From: Rhipicephalus microplus | Lineage: Eukaryota; Arthropoda; Arachnida; Ixodida; Ixodidae | Direction: 5' to 3' | Length of the DNA: 64,000 bases | Assembly: GCF_043290135.1 (NCBI RefSeq) | Contig: NC_134704.1 | Coordinates: forward strand, 18,990,001-19,054,000 | Part shown: positions 1 to 10,994 of the stretch, one piece after another | Numbering within the stretch: the first letter of the stretch is position 1 | How the letters are laid out: each line of letters begins with the position of its first letter | Made by a program: the position numbers and the translations under genes | The notes under the pieces: model-generated | Seen by the model: the letters and a program-made list of their open reading frames with translations, nothing else | What the model was told of the DNA's origin: nothing | Database searches by the model: none

Positions 1-395
1 CACAAGAACGGGTGTCGGACTTGCAACTGATTTTCATTCGCGTCGACTCACACATACAGGCATGTGGTCACAAAAACGAGGTGGTACAATGCGCAAGGTT
101 TTGTCATAGATTCCTATTCAAATAAGATGTTTCTTTTTGTTGCAGGCCGATAGATGAAACGCTCATACACGAGTTAGTGTTGGAATCGTGCACAACCTCT
201 ATCATTTCCGAGTTGTCTGATCATTACTCCTGGCGATGGTGCTGTTTTTCATTTTCGAATTTGGGGACGCACCCACACTCCCTGCAACCTCGCGTGTTGT
301 ATCATCTGGTTTTTGTGACCACGTGCCTGCAATATATATGTGTGAGTCGACGCGAATAAAAATTGGTTGCGAGTCCAGTACCCGTCTTTGAGTTC
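1..395. repeat. Imperfect foldback (inverted repeat) at the window edge
   Basis: The first ~105 bases and bases ~290-395 are imperfect reverse complements. Both arms share the block TTCGCGTCGACTCACACAT, the block GTGGTCACAAAAAC and a CGGGT/ACCCG end, with about 185 bases of loop between them. The left arm may continue outside the window. No protein is visible. It could be a foldback MITE or a rearranged retroelement terminus. Confidence 0.7.
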
Positions 396-1224
396 TCGTC
401 ATTTTATATCCAGTGTTTTTTGCGCCGTTCCTGACTATTGAAGAGCACTACAAAACGCAATCACCAATTTCTCTCCCCCACTTCTCCTCCCTTTTTTAGC
501 AATAAAGCTCCAAGTTTCTCGTTGTGGAACACTTTGAGCAAAAACATGGCAGGCGAGTGAAGTGGCACAAAAATTCACGTGACCTATATAACTAAGGATG
601 TCGGGCCGTTACGTCGTCATGCATCGTCATAATGACGTTATTGATCTGTGCGATTTGTGGCGCCGTCAGGACGTAATCATATGACGTAATACACGGCATC
701 ATGTTGAGTCAGAAGTTGACATCATCATCTCTTGGTCAACCCTGGGTCGATTTCGGAGGAAATAAAACGCCAAGTGAGGAGTAGAAAGCTTCATGTGGGA
801 AGAGAGTGTTCATAGTGTAATCGATTAAGATGATCAAACTAATCTATTGCGCGTCTCTTATACTGCGGTTTGATGTATCTTGCAAGGAGTGTGTCTTTGA
901 TTGTGAAACTTAATGCATTATCGAGTAGGAAGCACGCTTTAGCCTTCCAGTGTGACAGGTATTGCAACATGCTGAAGATTTTTTTCCATCAACGAACGAT
1001 TAAAATTAAGACTCATTTGAAGAATTTCCATCCATAGTTTCAAGCTGGAAGCAGGTGACAGGATGGAAATATTTTCAAGATGATCTGACCGGCCCTTGAT
1101 CCATCCATATATGCGGCGCAATTTTTTTTCTCTTTCATTCTTTTCTTCCAACTTTGGACAAGCTATGATGTCTGCTGGTTACCTTGTAGGATGTCATGCG
1201 AATATAATAATTATTATATTTGTT
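396..1224. other. Intergenic, nothing recognised
   Basis: No ORF with recognisable similarity. It contains a CGTCA/TGACG-rich stretch (about 605-690) but no clear repeat unit. Confidence 0.5.
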
Positions 1225-1435
1225 GGTTCTTAATGTCCGATTACCATGAAATGGTTACGAAGAACGTCGTTGTGGAGGGATGTGACGATTTTGATGACAA
1301 GGTTTTTTTTATTGTTCATCCAAATCTAATTAACCGGGCCTCTAACATTTTCGCCGCCACGGTGGGATTCGATCCCACAACCTGCGGGTCTATCGTTCAG
1401 TGCCGTAACTACTAGACCACACTGGCGAGTCACGT
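1225..1435 (-). mobile_element. Old Ruka-type tRNA-SINE copy
   Basis: Read on the minus strand this follows the layout of the younger SINE copies in the window: a tRNA-like head with a B box next to GGGATTCGATCCC near 1370, a body corresponding to the GTGCACGTTAAAGAACC region, and a 3' end near GGACATTAAG. It is strongly diverged, so it is an old insertion. Ends are approximate and no target-site duplication is evident. Confidence 0.7.
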
Positions 1436-3659
1436 GATGAGCATACCGGTTATTCGCAACTGGCTAACATTTCTGCCTTTCCTCTTTTTCTCTTGTTTTC
1501 TTTTCCGTCTTAGAATCACACTCAAAATTGTGCTGGCTTGAAAAACTATACACACATGCGCACGCACACACGCTACATTAAAAGAGTGTATTTAAAAATA
1601 AGGCTAGAGAACTACAAAAGATACAAAGTTATATCCTTACATGAAGTGTTACGACAATGTTCGTCCATGGTCTGAGAAGATCACTTAATCCAAGAGACGA
1701 CTGTTGAATTTTGAGGCAAGCTCTCTATAGCAAATAGCCTTCAAGAGCGGACTAAGTGGGCCACGTCTTCCCGCACGTCGCGCACAGAATCCAGCGTAGA
1801 TCTCATTCGTTCGATTTTACACGCGACAGCATTTAGTACAGGTGATATTTACCCGAATTGGGCGCAGACACGGGGTTTACCTACTGATGTCATCGCCGCC
1901 TCCGTGGTGTTACAAATCGCTGTCCTACAAGCGCACGCGGCCGTAAATGTTTTAGAGCAAGAGTGTAAAGATGCGTATCTGCAGCTATCAGCTGCTGCTG
2001 CCCGGGGCCTCGCGCCGACAGCCGCAGCCAAACTTCTCCCCTCAAAGAATGCTTCCGCGTATACGGAAAGGGCACCTTTCATGTGGAACAAAAGATGGAC
2101 GCGATTCGCTCTCCACCACCTGCGGCTTAAGCGGCCCCGAGAGTTCTCGCTCAAGATCCAGTGAAGCGACTGACCGGATAAAAGAGAGAAAAAGAAGGAA
2201 AAAATGAAAGAAATATAGCGAAGAACGACGGTATGGTGAGGAAATTGTGCTCTCCGACGGCCGTCGTCAAAGGCGTAATTGCCTAATCATCGAAAAAGTG
2301 TTTACTCAGAGCTCCGGCGTGTGTAGTCCAAACGCACAAGAAAAAACAGAAGAAAAAAAACGGAAAATAACAACGAAAACAGGCCTTGCTTGAAGCTGGA
2401 TGCGGAAGAGAGTGAAGTGGACCTTTGGAGAAGGAACACAACGCAAAAAATAATAATAATAATACAAGAATCGCCGCCATGAGCGGTTGAAAGCCGCAAG
2501 TGACAAAGGTGCGGAGACGAACGGCGTGAAGAAGAAACGTTCACACGAAAAGGCCTCACTTCCTTTCTCTCCTGCTTTAGCGTTACGGTGCCTCGGTTAA
2601 TGCCCAGCTGTCGATGCAAAACCAGAGTGGACGTACTGGAAGTGCTAGACATCAAAAAAGAAAAGAGAGAGAAGGCTTCTAGAGGAGTAAACAACGCGTG
2701 GTTGAAGACACAACTTCGCTTTCTCCCAATAGAGACGAAATTGGTTCTTCTCTCATGCATGAAAGGCCTTTCTCCTGTAGCAGCGGCGGGTGCTTGTGGT
2801 GGCGTGCAGCAAGCGCGAAGCAACTGCCTGTGCGTGTCGGATGTGGGCTTTCCGTCCCGAGTGAAGCGCGGAAAGTGCCTTTTGTGAGCATCTAGCCCAT
2901 CCCACCGAATGAGGCACGGGATTCGCTTTTGTGCGAGATATGAATTGACGCGGCTAAGTTTAGACGCTTGCATACCTCTGACCTCGTTTCCGTCTGTTCT
3001 TTCTATTCGTGTTTGCTCTTTTGTTCTCCTTGTTATTTTTATTTCCGCGCATTAGGTTTGGGCGTAACTGCATTGTAAGCACAGCGTGCCCGATCTGGCG
3101 AAACCTGGTTGCAATTTGCATGCGCGTCTTCGTGCGCGTGCTTGAATGCATCGGCGTGCATTGAGCTGTCATTCGAGGACTAAGCCAATTACTCGTGATA
3201 TTTTTATTCCCTTAAAGCGTATAGACAGCCTCAAGTTCTGTCGCTATTTGAACGTTCGTTCCTTTGTTTTATTTTTATACGTTTTTTCCCCCCTATTTAT
3301 GGAAATCGGCTGATTCCTTCTTTGCTTGTCTGCTTCGCCTGTTGTTTCATATGTGGAACGTGTAAGAATAATCTCGTGACTGAATGCTGCCATATTGGCG
3401 GAGTACCGATCAAATTTTCTTGCCCCTGTTATTCTCGGCTAAGCTGCCATAACTTTATAAAACCCTTACTATATTATGACTATGACAGAAGCATCGTTCC
3501 CCATGATCGGTAAGTTTACCGTTCACAGCAGGAAGTGTTCAAAACTTCCTGAATAATTCATTCGATGCTCTGTCTGTTGATTATCGGCTGATAACTCTTG
3601 TCAAGAGTGCCGTATGACAAGCTGTTATTTAATAAAAGCGAGCTATAAATAAAGATACC
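1436..3659. other. Intergenic, nothing recognised
   Basis: Several overlapping ORFs of 60-220 codons occur on both strands around 1850-3170 (the longest is minus 2302-2973), but their translations are low-complexity or unlike any family I know, and no splice-consistent exon was recognised. The 1900-2200 and 2700-2900 stretches are richer in GC than their surroundings. Confidence 0.4.
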
Positions 3660-4023
3660 TGGCTACGGCGGCTGCATTTGCGATGGAAGCAATAATGTTC
3701 GAGCCCGTGTATTTAGATTTGATTGATTTGATTGATTTGTGGGATTTAACGTCCCAAAACCACTTCTGATTATGAGAGACGCCGTAGTGGAGGGCTCCGG
3801 AAATTTTGACCACCTGGGGTTCTTTAACGTGCACCCAAATCTGAGTACACGGGCCTACAACATTTCCGCCTCCATCGGAAATGCAGCCGCCGCAGCCGGG
3901 AATCGAACCCGCGACCTGCGGGTCAGCAGCCGAGTACCTTAGCCACTAGACCACCGCGGCGGGGCGTGTATTTAGATTTATGTGTACCTTAAAGAACCCC
4001 AGGAGGTCAACATTTTCGGAATA
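3660..4023 (+). mobile_element. Old SINE copy split by a younger SINE
   Basis: Bases 3660-3720 match the SINE body (GGCTGCATTTCCGATGGAGG region through CCCGTGTG) and 3980-4023 match the next part of the same body (TTAAAGAACCCCAGG). The two halves are separated exactly by the 3721-3965 SINE and its duplicated target site. This is a SINE inserted in a SINE. Confidence 0.85.
3721..3965 (-). mobile_element. Ruka-type SINE, full length, with target-site duplication
   Basis: The minus strand reads a tRNA-like head (A box near TAGTGGCTAAGG, B box GGTTCGATTCCC), the conserved body and a (CAAT/CAAAT)n tail. It is flanked by perfect 14-bp direct repeats GTGTATTTAGATTT at 3707-3720 and 3966-3979. The clean duplication and low divergence indicate a fairly young insertion. 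Confidence 0.95.
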
Positions 4024-4038
4024 AAAGAACCTGTTTTT

Positions 4039-4168
4039 GGGCTAGTTGGTAGAACATTTCAAAAATCAATTTGAGCACAAACACGCGACACATTCACGCG
4101 CATACGCACCCAGGCGTCAAATGTGTCTCGTTTTTTGTGTGCCTGAATGTGTCGTGTGTTCGCGCTCA
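4039..4168. repeat. Foldback with GGGCTAGTTGGT start motif
   Basis: GGGCTAGTTGGT at 4039 is followed by an imperfect inverted repeat. The arm at 4072-4095 (TGAGCACAAACACGCGACAC...) pairs with about 4145-4168 at roughly 21 of 24 positions. It belongs to the recurring foldback set described in the findings, probably derived from Penelope-like termini. Confidence 0.6.
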
Positions 4169-4174
4169 GATTCT

Positions 4175-4246
4175 GAAACATTTTCGGAGCCCTCCACTAC
4201 GGCGTCTCCCATAAGCATATCGTGGTTCTGGGACATTACAACTAAG
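4175..4246 (+). mobile_element. SINE 3' fragment
   Basis: Only the last ~70 bases of the Ruka-type SINE are present (CGGAGCCCTCCACTACGGCG onward to GGGACATTA). The usual tail is replaced or followed by a long TAA microsatellite. Confidence 0.8.

Positions 4247-4332
<86 letters not shown>
4247..4332. repeat. (TAA)n microsatellite
   Basis: About 28 uninterrupted ATA/TAA trinucleotides follow directly from the SINE 3' end, consistent with a tail that expanded. Confidence 0.97.
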
Positions 4333-4336
<4 letters not shown>

Positions 4337-5229
4337 GGCTGTTTTACGGTAATGTATCTTGTATTGGAAGCTATATACAATTTTATTCCACCGCGTGCAT
4401 CTGGTGACTGCAATAGGTGCCCTCCATTCACAATCAATCAACAAATCAGTCCTTGATGAATATAAATAAAGCTATTTTATTTCATTCCACGTATACGACA
4501 AAAGCAAAAAAAAAAGAGAAGTCGGCGCTGCGCCGAATGCTGCTTCTGGTCTCGTATCGCAATGCACGTGGCAGCCCGCTTTTTCGTCACACTTTATTGC
4601 CTTCGTTTCTTTCACCACCCCCTCCTTTTTTTAAATGGTACCATCCAACCATCGTTTAATGTTCATCGTAGTCACCGATAGCCTGTTCAAGCGACATTCG
4701 TGCGTGACAAGCATTCGCTAATTCGTTCAACTTACATTTGAGGGCACTCAAAGCACCGCGCGTTAAACGGCCATCACGTGTTATTTTCTTTTTAATTTCG
4801 CGCACTTTAAACAAACCACAAAAAATTAACCAGCGTTGTTTTCTTATTGTAACTTTGTTATTTCTGGGTAAAAGCTAAAAGTCTTGTACTGATTTTTTTC
4901 TCTAGAGTCAGTATTTAAAAAGTTCATTAAGCAGTCTTTGTTGATTACCGTTCTTGGCGCTTCGAAAAAAAAATATTTTCACGTGCTACATACAGCTATG
5001 AACAATAGTGCGTTAGCTGGAGACGCGTAGCACTCGTTTTTAATTTTTTTATTGTTTGGTTCTTTTCAGCTGAAACAGCCTGTATAGCTATATTGGTCGA
5101 TACCGCAACAACATTTAGACAGACTGCTCTGGCTCAACAATTTCTGCGCTGCATAATTTCGGCAGAGTGAGACTTATTGTTAGGTGAGTTGGTTAATGTC
5201 AATGGGGTATATAGAGTTAGCTTCGAAAG
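4333..5229. other. Intergenic, AT-rich, nothing recognised
   Basis: AT-rich DNA with short homopolymers. No ORF or repeat was recognised. Confidence 0.5.
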
Positions 5230-5355
5230 CACAGATGAGAGAAAAAGAAGTGAGAGGGAGCGTAAAGGTCGGGCGCTGAACTTAGCTGTTTATTCGAAAG
5301 AACAGGCCACCAACACCCGACCTTTCTGCTCCCTCCGGCTTTTTTTTATCTGTGT
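5230..5355. repeat. Imperfect foldback carrying GCGCTGAAC motif
   Basis: CACAGATGAGAGAAAAAG...AAAGGTCGGGCG (left) is an imperfect reverse complement of CACCCGACCTTTCTGC...ATCTGTG (right). The GCGCTGAAC-TTAGCTGTTTATT junction beside the left arm resembles the GCGCTGAC...CAACTG...TTATT junctions near 34450 and 56380, so it is probably of the same class. Confidence 0.6.
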
Positions 5356-5727
5356 TTTCTGAGTTTGCAATACTATAATGTAGGCACTTTATTTCGTTAA
5401 AGAAGTTATTCTGCAAGATTCAGTAAAGAGCTTGTGTCTACTCTCTTGACCGGGTATGTATGCAATCAAATTTTATGGTCCTGGGGCATTGAACGTGTTC
5501 AATGCTGAAAATTTGAATAGAGTACCAAGGTGACTCTTACAAAGTGTAAATTATTGACATTTTTGTCTTTAAGGCTATTTAAACAACAGCAGGGACATTG
5601 AAAAGCATCAAACCATCACAAGTAGCACACTGCAATAGTTGTTCCTGCAAAAAAATCTCCAGTTTACGACTCATCAAAAAGACGCGAGATGACGCATTTC
5701 GATAAAGGCGGAATCATAGAAGCCCGT

Positions 5728-5831
5728 GTATTGCGCGATTTCAATGCACGTTAAACGCCACATGATTGAAATTTCTGGAGCCCTCCGTTACAGCGTCTCT
5801 CGTGATCATATCATTGTTTCGGGACGTAAAG
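5728..5831 (+). mobile_element. Diverged SINE 3' fragment
   Basis: The CCCGTGT...GCACGTTAAA...GAAATTTCTGGAGCCCTCC...CATATCATTG...GGGACGT series follows the Ruka-type SINE order with many substitutions and an internal deletion. Confidence 0.7.
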
Positions 5832-5889
5832 GGTAGATATTATTGTACTGTAATGCTAGGAAGCCATATGGCTGGCGCTTTCACTCCAA

Positions 5890-6690
5890 AGCATGCCAAA
5901 GCATGCCGATAATTTGAGGGCGGGGAAGCTCGCAGCCAGATAAACTTTGAGAAGCGATTGAGAGAAATGGGGGAGGAGCGTTGGGCTAGGAAGGTATTGA
6001 GCTACTTGTACCTGAAGAATGTCGATACAAAATGAAGGAAGCGAACCAGAAGATTGACTGGTAAATACTTAGAAAACAGCAGAGGGCCAAACCGAAAAAA
6101 TTCACGGTTAAGAAGAAGGTGAAGGAAGCTGTGGATAATTGGCATGATTAAGAAGTCCGCACTAGAGATCTATCGAACTTTTAAGCAGGAAATTGCCAAG
6201 GAAAGAATCTATGATATCACTCCGGGTAGTTTTCTACAGTTTGAGGCCAGGACGGGAGTATTGCGAATCAAGACATATCGGGCCAAATACGAAGGGGTAG
6301 ACACGGTATGCAGTGCGTGTGGAGAGGAAGAGGAAACTGCCGAACACTTGATAATGTTCTGTAAAGGGCTTCACCATATAGTTCATGATGATGGCGCAGA
6401 GCTTTTCAAAGCACTGGGGTTTAGGGACAGGGAGGGCAAAATAGACTTTAAGCGGGTAGAATTAACTCAAAGGAGGTTATCTGATTGGTGACTAAAGTCA
6501 AGGCACGAGTGAAAATTAAACCCTTCACAGCAAAGTACGAGTCCTCAACCTCACTATTTAAAGGAAAAAGAAAATAAATCTAGTTTTTGGTTCAATAAGT
6601 GTTACGGCTTAGTGTCGTTATATAGCCACCGCCCGATCTAAAGGGTACAACCATATCAATCCATCTATCCATCCATGCCTAGAGGTCGCA
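5890..6690 (+). mobile_element. LINE 3' fragment with ATCC-repeat tail
   Basis: A 5'-truncated non-LTR retrotransposon. Translating 5930-6140 gives a basic ORF2-like stretch (NFEKRLREMGEERWARKVL) that continues in the same general sense into the 6144-6491 ORF. A short 3' UTR follows, ending in CATATCAATCCATCTATCCATCCATG. Stops interrupt the reading frame upstream. The clade is not certain. Confidence 0.8.
6144..6491 (+). pseudogene. C-terminal part of LINE ORF2
   Basis: The 115-residue reading frame holds CSACGEEEETAEHLIMFC, a C-x2-C...H-x4-C knuckle of the sort found after the reverse transcriptase in many LINE ORF2 proteins. RT and endonuclease domains are absent, so this is the last part of a longer protein and has no independent start. 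The reading frame upstream (about 5930-6143) continues the protein but has stops. It would have acted in the ribonucleoprotein during target-primed reverse transcription. It is now a relic. Confidence 0.75.
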
Positions 6691-8287
6691 TGTGCTTAAT
6701 TTTTGTTACTTTTACATGAGCAACGTCGTCCTACTAACCTTGTTTCTGTTTCACATAACGTACAATCATGTTTGTACCACCGAGTCCGATAGTTTGAAAG
6801 CAGCTTTCATATCAATATAGCATGAGTTGAAAGGTTCCTCGACCGCCAGTCTTTCAAACACCCATGTTTTCTGGCGCAAAGATCGGACCATTCAGCTTTT
6901 GCAATTTCGAAATTATCCTCCCGCCAGCCATTCAGTTCTGACAAAGCTATCTTCAGCACCCATCCTATCACAATCTCGTTATCTGAGTCTTTTGTACACA
7001 ATGTCGATTCATTTTACTGGGCTAGTCGATAAAACAGAAAATAGAAAGCCAGGTGAGTAAATATATAGGTTAACATCTTCGAGGTATTCATTAAAAATGG
7101 TTACCTCTTTATGGAATCCGAAAGAGGGATGAAAAAAGCACTTGTTTACGTTCCCGATTCCCGAAGAACAACTGTTTACTCTAGACATTAAAGGTAAAAA
7201 AAAAGCGAAGAAAGGAAGCTTCAGTGAAAGTGAGTAAAGTTGCAATTGCTCGTCTTTCGTTTTGTCTCTTGGCGTGAAACGCCGCAGCAAAAATAAGATC
7301 CCGTTGAAGCAGACAAGAAGTCCCGAGCGCACAGAATAAACGTTTCTGCTTCCCTCCCGCCTTTCCTATTCAAGAAAACCATCTCTCGCACGTCCCAACT
7401 GCTCGTCTCAAAACTCCAATCCGCAGAAATGGCCAACAAAGGACCAAACGTGCCACAGCATCGTAATGTAGTTTGTTGTTGCGTGACCCTACATCATGTT
7501 ACGTTGAACCTTTGTGCTCCGAGCTCGATCGCCTGTGTGTTGTCGTGGGGAAGATGAGCACACACACACACACACAAAACTGAATAGGAATGAACGAGTC
7601 TGCAGTGAGCAATCGTATGCACCATTTACTCGCGTACAGTTGCCTTGCACTGACGCCGTTAAGCTCGGACGAGCGCTCACTGCGCAACCTGCAGACGGGA
7701 TGCGCAACGAAAAACGTCGCCTGCAGCATGCGGGAGCCGCCAATCAAAAACGGTGGCTGGGCGCATGTCTATGCTCAATGACACGCCGTGCGCGGCTTGC
7801 GCAAACGTTGCGCCTATCGTATTACACGCTCGTGACGGTTGGGACGTCTTCGTTCGACCTTGTCGAACTGGGGAAATCGGTATAGAGAAATGAAACAAGA
7901 GAACTGTTGTGTGACGAGATAAGAGGTCACAGCTTGCATTCTTCCCTGCGATGTTGCGCTGATCGCTTTTACGTTGTTCATGGATGTGCGTGCTTCTAGC
8001 TTTCTTCATCCTCGCTGACTCTTTAGCTAAGCTTTTTGAATTTTTTCCCGCAACGTCCCATCTGCTTACCTGCGTTGTTCCCATTTAAACCCCTCAGGAA
8101 AAAAAATAAAGATATCAAAGAGGGAGAAGAAGTTGCGGTGTTCAGTAATCACCGGCGCACTCGTACAGTTTGACGCGAATAATGTGCCTTGCACAGCAGT
8201 TGATTGCCAAGGGTCACGCGCTGTCGTGTTTCGAAATGCTGCTCTGTCAACACCTACTAATTCAAAGCAAGTTGCGTATTCTTTACG
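6691..8287. other. Intergenic, nothing recognised
   Basis: Several short overlapping ORFs occur around 7500-8080 on both strands, but none resembles a known protein. A (CA)8 run lies near 7559. Confidence 0.4.
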
Positions 8288-8299
8288 CCTTCTTGGTTG

Positions 8300-8534
8300 C
8301 CCCGCCACGGTGGTCTATACTCGGCTGCTGACCCGCAGGTCGCGGGATTGAATCCCGGCTGCGGCGGCAGCGTTTCCGATGGAGGCGGAAATGTTGAAGG
8401 CCCGTGTGCCCAGATTTGGGCGCACGTTAAAGAGCCCCAGGTGGTCAAAATTTCCGGAGCCCTCCACTACGGCGTCTCTCATAATCATATGGTGGTTTTG
8501 GGACGTTAAATCCCACGTATCAATATCAATTACA
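8300..8534 (+). mobile_element. Ruka-type SINE with target-site duplication
   Basis: Near-complete copy with a small deletion in the tRNA-like head (the AGTGGCTAAGG segment of the A box region is missing). Flanked by CCTTCTTGGTTG at 8288-8299 and 8535-8546. Tail CAATATCAATT. Confidence 0.95.
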
Positions 8535-8560
8535 CCTTCTTGGTTGACTGAAATATCTGT

Positions 8561-8698
8561 TGTAACGACGAGAAATAAGACAAAGAGACAACGCCTTTGC
8601 TGCAGGCCGGCTGTTCTTTATCTAACTTCGTCTTCCTCTGCCTTTCCCAGCTCGCTGTCCCCGCGCCAGAAACCCCAGCGTCTTTCTTCATCATGACA
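8561..8698 (-). repeat. 3' LTR of the gag-only element
   Basis: 138 bp; TGTAACGACG at the left and CATGACA at the right on the plus strand. Matches 10995-11132 base for base by eye. The stop codon of the internal ORF lies inside this LTR. Confidence 0.95.
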
Positions 8699-10789
8699 CT
8701 CGGCCACGACTGCGTGCGCGCAAAGGGCAATTTTCTCTGGAGGGCGGCACTGGGAGTGCCGTGGTAGTCTGTCATGTGCACGCCTCGAGCTGTCCTGTGG
8801 AACTGTCCTGTACTCTGGTGGACGACCCTGGCTGTGTCGAGGTGGTCGTTGCAGGTCGCGTCCGCGCGGCAAGTTAATGTAGTCACCTGGAGAATGTAAA
8901 CCCAGCAGGTGATACTGGCTGGTGCGGAGTGATCGCATTGGTGGCGGACCATCGCGATGACTACCCCTTCGCTGCTTGGATGACATTGCAGGGACACCAG
9001 TATGCAGTACTGCGGCCCACACTGAGCGGGGACGCCTGCGTTGTTCAGAGCGAGGGAAGGTACGATGGGCTATATCGATAGATATCAGCGACATCGCTGT
9101 GTAGACTTTGCGCGTAGACTTGCGACGCAAGTCGTGCTCTAGCGGCTTCGCTGATGCACTGCTGGTCGAAGTGGAGGTTTTTGCCAATCCGTCACGTGCG
9201 TTCATGTCGACATGGCCAGTTGCCTCGCCATCCGGAGTAACCGTGAACTGCACCGGAATGACTTCGATGGCATCCTCCTCAGGTGGAGTAGGCACTTGTG
9301 GCTCGTTAGGGAAGACGGCATTTGGCAGGTTACGAGCGTCCACGCAATCGGCCAATGACGGCAAAGGTGGCAGGGGATGGTGCGGCTCCTTACTATGGGT
9401 CAAACTGGCCGTTGTGACGTGTGCTTGGTCTCCGGCTGGTTGTGGAAGAGCCGCCGTCGTCACGCAGCAGGTCAATGGATCCAAGCCATTTGAGGCTGAC
9501 CAGCTTGGAGGCTGGCTCACTGGCTTCTGTGCTTTATAGGCGGTCCTAAGTTGGGTCAAGGGTAATTGTGTGTCAGGTGTCGACGCGGAGTCAGAGATCT
9601 GCCCGGAGGAGTACACCGTCCAGCTTGTCTCGATGATTGCCGCAGGGTACTCCGAGAAGCTGTCCGGGGAGGGGGCACGCGGCACAGCTGTAGGGGGGCG
9701 CGGCGCCTCGTGAGGTTGATCTCCGAGGTAGGGCAGGTTGGCAGAGGGTGCAGCTGCCTCGTCGTTGTGCTTCTCAATAGCCCCTTGCTCGGTAGTGGCG
9801 AGGGTAGAATGAGAGGTAGCAGTGAGGTCAGACTCAATTCTTCCAAACGCAGCAATGAGCTTGGCGCTCCAGTCCGCCCAGGACTGCTGCCGCACGCCTT
9901 CGTACCTGTGCCACGCAGCAGCAGGATTTTGAAGGCGGTCTAAGGCTACGCACCACTTCTGATTGTCGCTCCATCCCTTGCGAGCTCCGAGAGCATTGAT
10001 GGTAGCCACCCAATCGACGGCATCGTCCTGGAAGCCGCGAAACTCGGGTAGCTCGGAGGCAGCCGGTGGTGGTGTCACGGCAGGCGAAGCTCCCGAAAAT
10101 AGCGACGCCACACAGCCAAGTTGGTGTGAAAGAGCCGCGAGAGTATACTGGAGCTTGCTGCGGCTCTCGGGGGAAGTTGTTGAATGGTCTTGCGAGGCGG
10201 CCGCGGCCAACGCCTCATCGATAATGTGAAGTCCCGGCAAAGCAGCAGGGAGTATCGCAGAACTCGACGCTGTCAGGGCGCCGACCTCGAGGCGGAGTCG
10301 CGCAATGGTGCGCGAAAGCTCGGTGGCACTCTCGGGCGGCCCACATGCGGAGCCAGTGGGGACGTGTTCCCCGATCAGCGTACTCACTGCTGTGGTACCC
10401 TCGGCCGAGGGAGCTTGAACAGCACCCCTGAGCGGCTGAGGTGCCGATGAAGCACTGAGCAGGACGTTGTCGCAGTGGGAAGCGTGAACGGCATTCCCGG
10501 TCAACGACAGGCCATGTACTGTCGTGGTGGGGCCGGGGCAAGCCTGCCCAGGAGCCATCGAGAAGGCCTGGACGCCGTCCCCGAATGGCGGCACAGGTGC
10601 TCCCGGCTGCAGGAGGGCTGTCGGCTCCATGATCGAGGAAGCGTGAACAGCGTTTTTACGATGAGAGAACCACGCTGCCGATGATCCACGAGGATACGGA
10701 CAGGTGGCTTGTGCCGCAGGGTTCACTTGTCGACCTGTGCTCACGGCACAATCCGTGGCGAAGGACGCGTAGACGGTGTCCCTTTTCAT
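8618..10789 (-). CDS. Gag-like protein of a non-autonomous LTR element
   Basis: A 723-residue uninterrupted ORF starting at the ATG at 10789-10787 and ending inside the 3' LTR. Residues ~1-145 are a degenerate repeat in which short [GN]-x-[AT]-V-[HQY]-A-[SFP] cores (such as NAVHASS, GNAVHAS, DGVQAFS, GAVQAPS, DTVYASF) recur every ~25-35 residues. Residues ~246-317 (ELPEFRGFQDDAVDWVATIN to LIAAFGR) have the look of a retrotransposon gag core. The middle is proline, serine and threonine rich, and the C-terminal ~150 residues are arginine-rich and basic, suitable for RNA binding in place of a visible CCHC knuckle. It would be the structural protein of a virus-like particle. An intact long frame in a pol-less element suggests either recency or selection. 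Confidence 0.75.
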   Translation of the reverse strand: MKRDTVYASFATDCAVSTGRQVNPAAQATCPYPRGSSAAWFSHRKNAVHASSIMEPTALLQPGAPVPPFGDGVQAFSMAPGQACPGPTTTVHGLSLTGNAVHASHCDNVLLSASSAPQPLRGAVQAPSAEGTTAVSTLIGEHVPTGSACGPPESATELSRTIARLRLEVGALTASSSAILPAALPGLHIIDEALAAAASQDHSTTSPESRSKLQYTLAALSHQLGCVASLFSGASPAVTPPPAASELPEFRGFQDDAVDWVATINALGARKGWSDNQKWCVALDRLQNPAAAWHRYEGVRQQSWADWSAKLIAAFGRIESDLTATSHSTLATTEQGAIEKHNDEAAAPSANLPYLGDQPHEAPRPPTAVPRAPSPDSFSEYPAAIIETSWTVYSSGQISDSASTPDTQLPLTQLRTAYKAQKPVSQPPSWSASNGLDPLTCCVTTAALPQPAGDQAHVTTASLTHSKEPHHPLPPLPSLADCVDARNLPNAVFPNEPQVPTPPEEDAIEVIPVQFTVTPDGEATGHVDMNARDGLAKTSTSTSSASAKPLEHDLRRKSTRKVYTAMSLISIDIAHRTFPRSEQRRRPRSVWAAVLHTGVPAMSSKQRRGSHRDGPPPMRSLRTSQYHLLGLHSPGDYINLPRGRDLQRPPRHSQGRPPEYRTVPQDSSRRAHDRLPRHSQCRPPEKIALCAHAVVAECHDEERRWGFWRGDSELGKAEEDEVR

Positions 10790-10980
10790 GAAGAAATACC
10801 GGTGATGGGTACACTAGAGCCGCCGAGGAGGCCTTGGCGCCATCCCCGAACGGTGGTGGCAGTGGCGGCAGGTGCACAGCTGCTGAGGAGGCCTTGACGC
10901 CGTCCCCAAGCGACGCTTACCGCATCTGCACGTCGGCGGGCGTCCTGGATGACGAAGCCGGGACGTATGACGTCTTCTTC

Positions 10981-10993
10981 ATCGACTGCGCCA
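10981..10993 (-). promoter_or_regulatory. Putative primer-binding site
   Basis: Immediately inside the 5' LTR, one base after its end, the minus strand reads TGGCGCAGTCGAT. It begins with TGG, as expected for pairing with a tRNA 3'-CCA end. The particular tRNA was not identified. Confidence 0.65.
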
Positions 10994-10994
10994 T

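Noticed and set aside
2302..2973. 223-codon minus-strand ORF
   Set aside because: Low-complexity phenylalanine, leucine and serine runs, overlapping ORFs on both strands, no recognisable domain.
3897..3960. tRNA gene candidates in the SINE heads (B box GGTTCGAATCCC)
   Set aside because: These tRNA-like segments always continue into the same ~170-base SINE body with a CAAT tail and carry no consistent anticodon arm, so they are SINE heads and not tRNA genes.
4046..4456. ORFs with long poly-Ile or poly-Tyr tracts
   Set aside because: Translations of the TAA/ATT microsatellite; the same applies to the poly-IY ORFs in AT arrays and the poly-TH ORFs in AC arrays.
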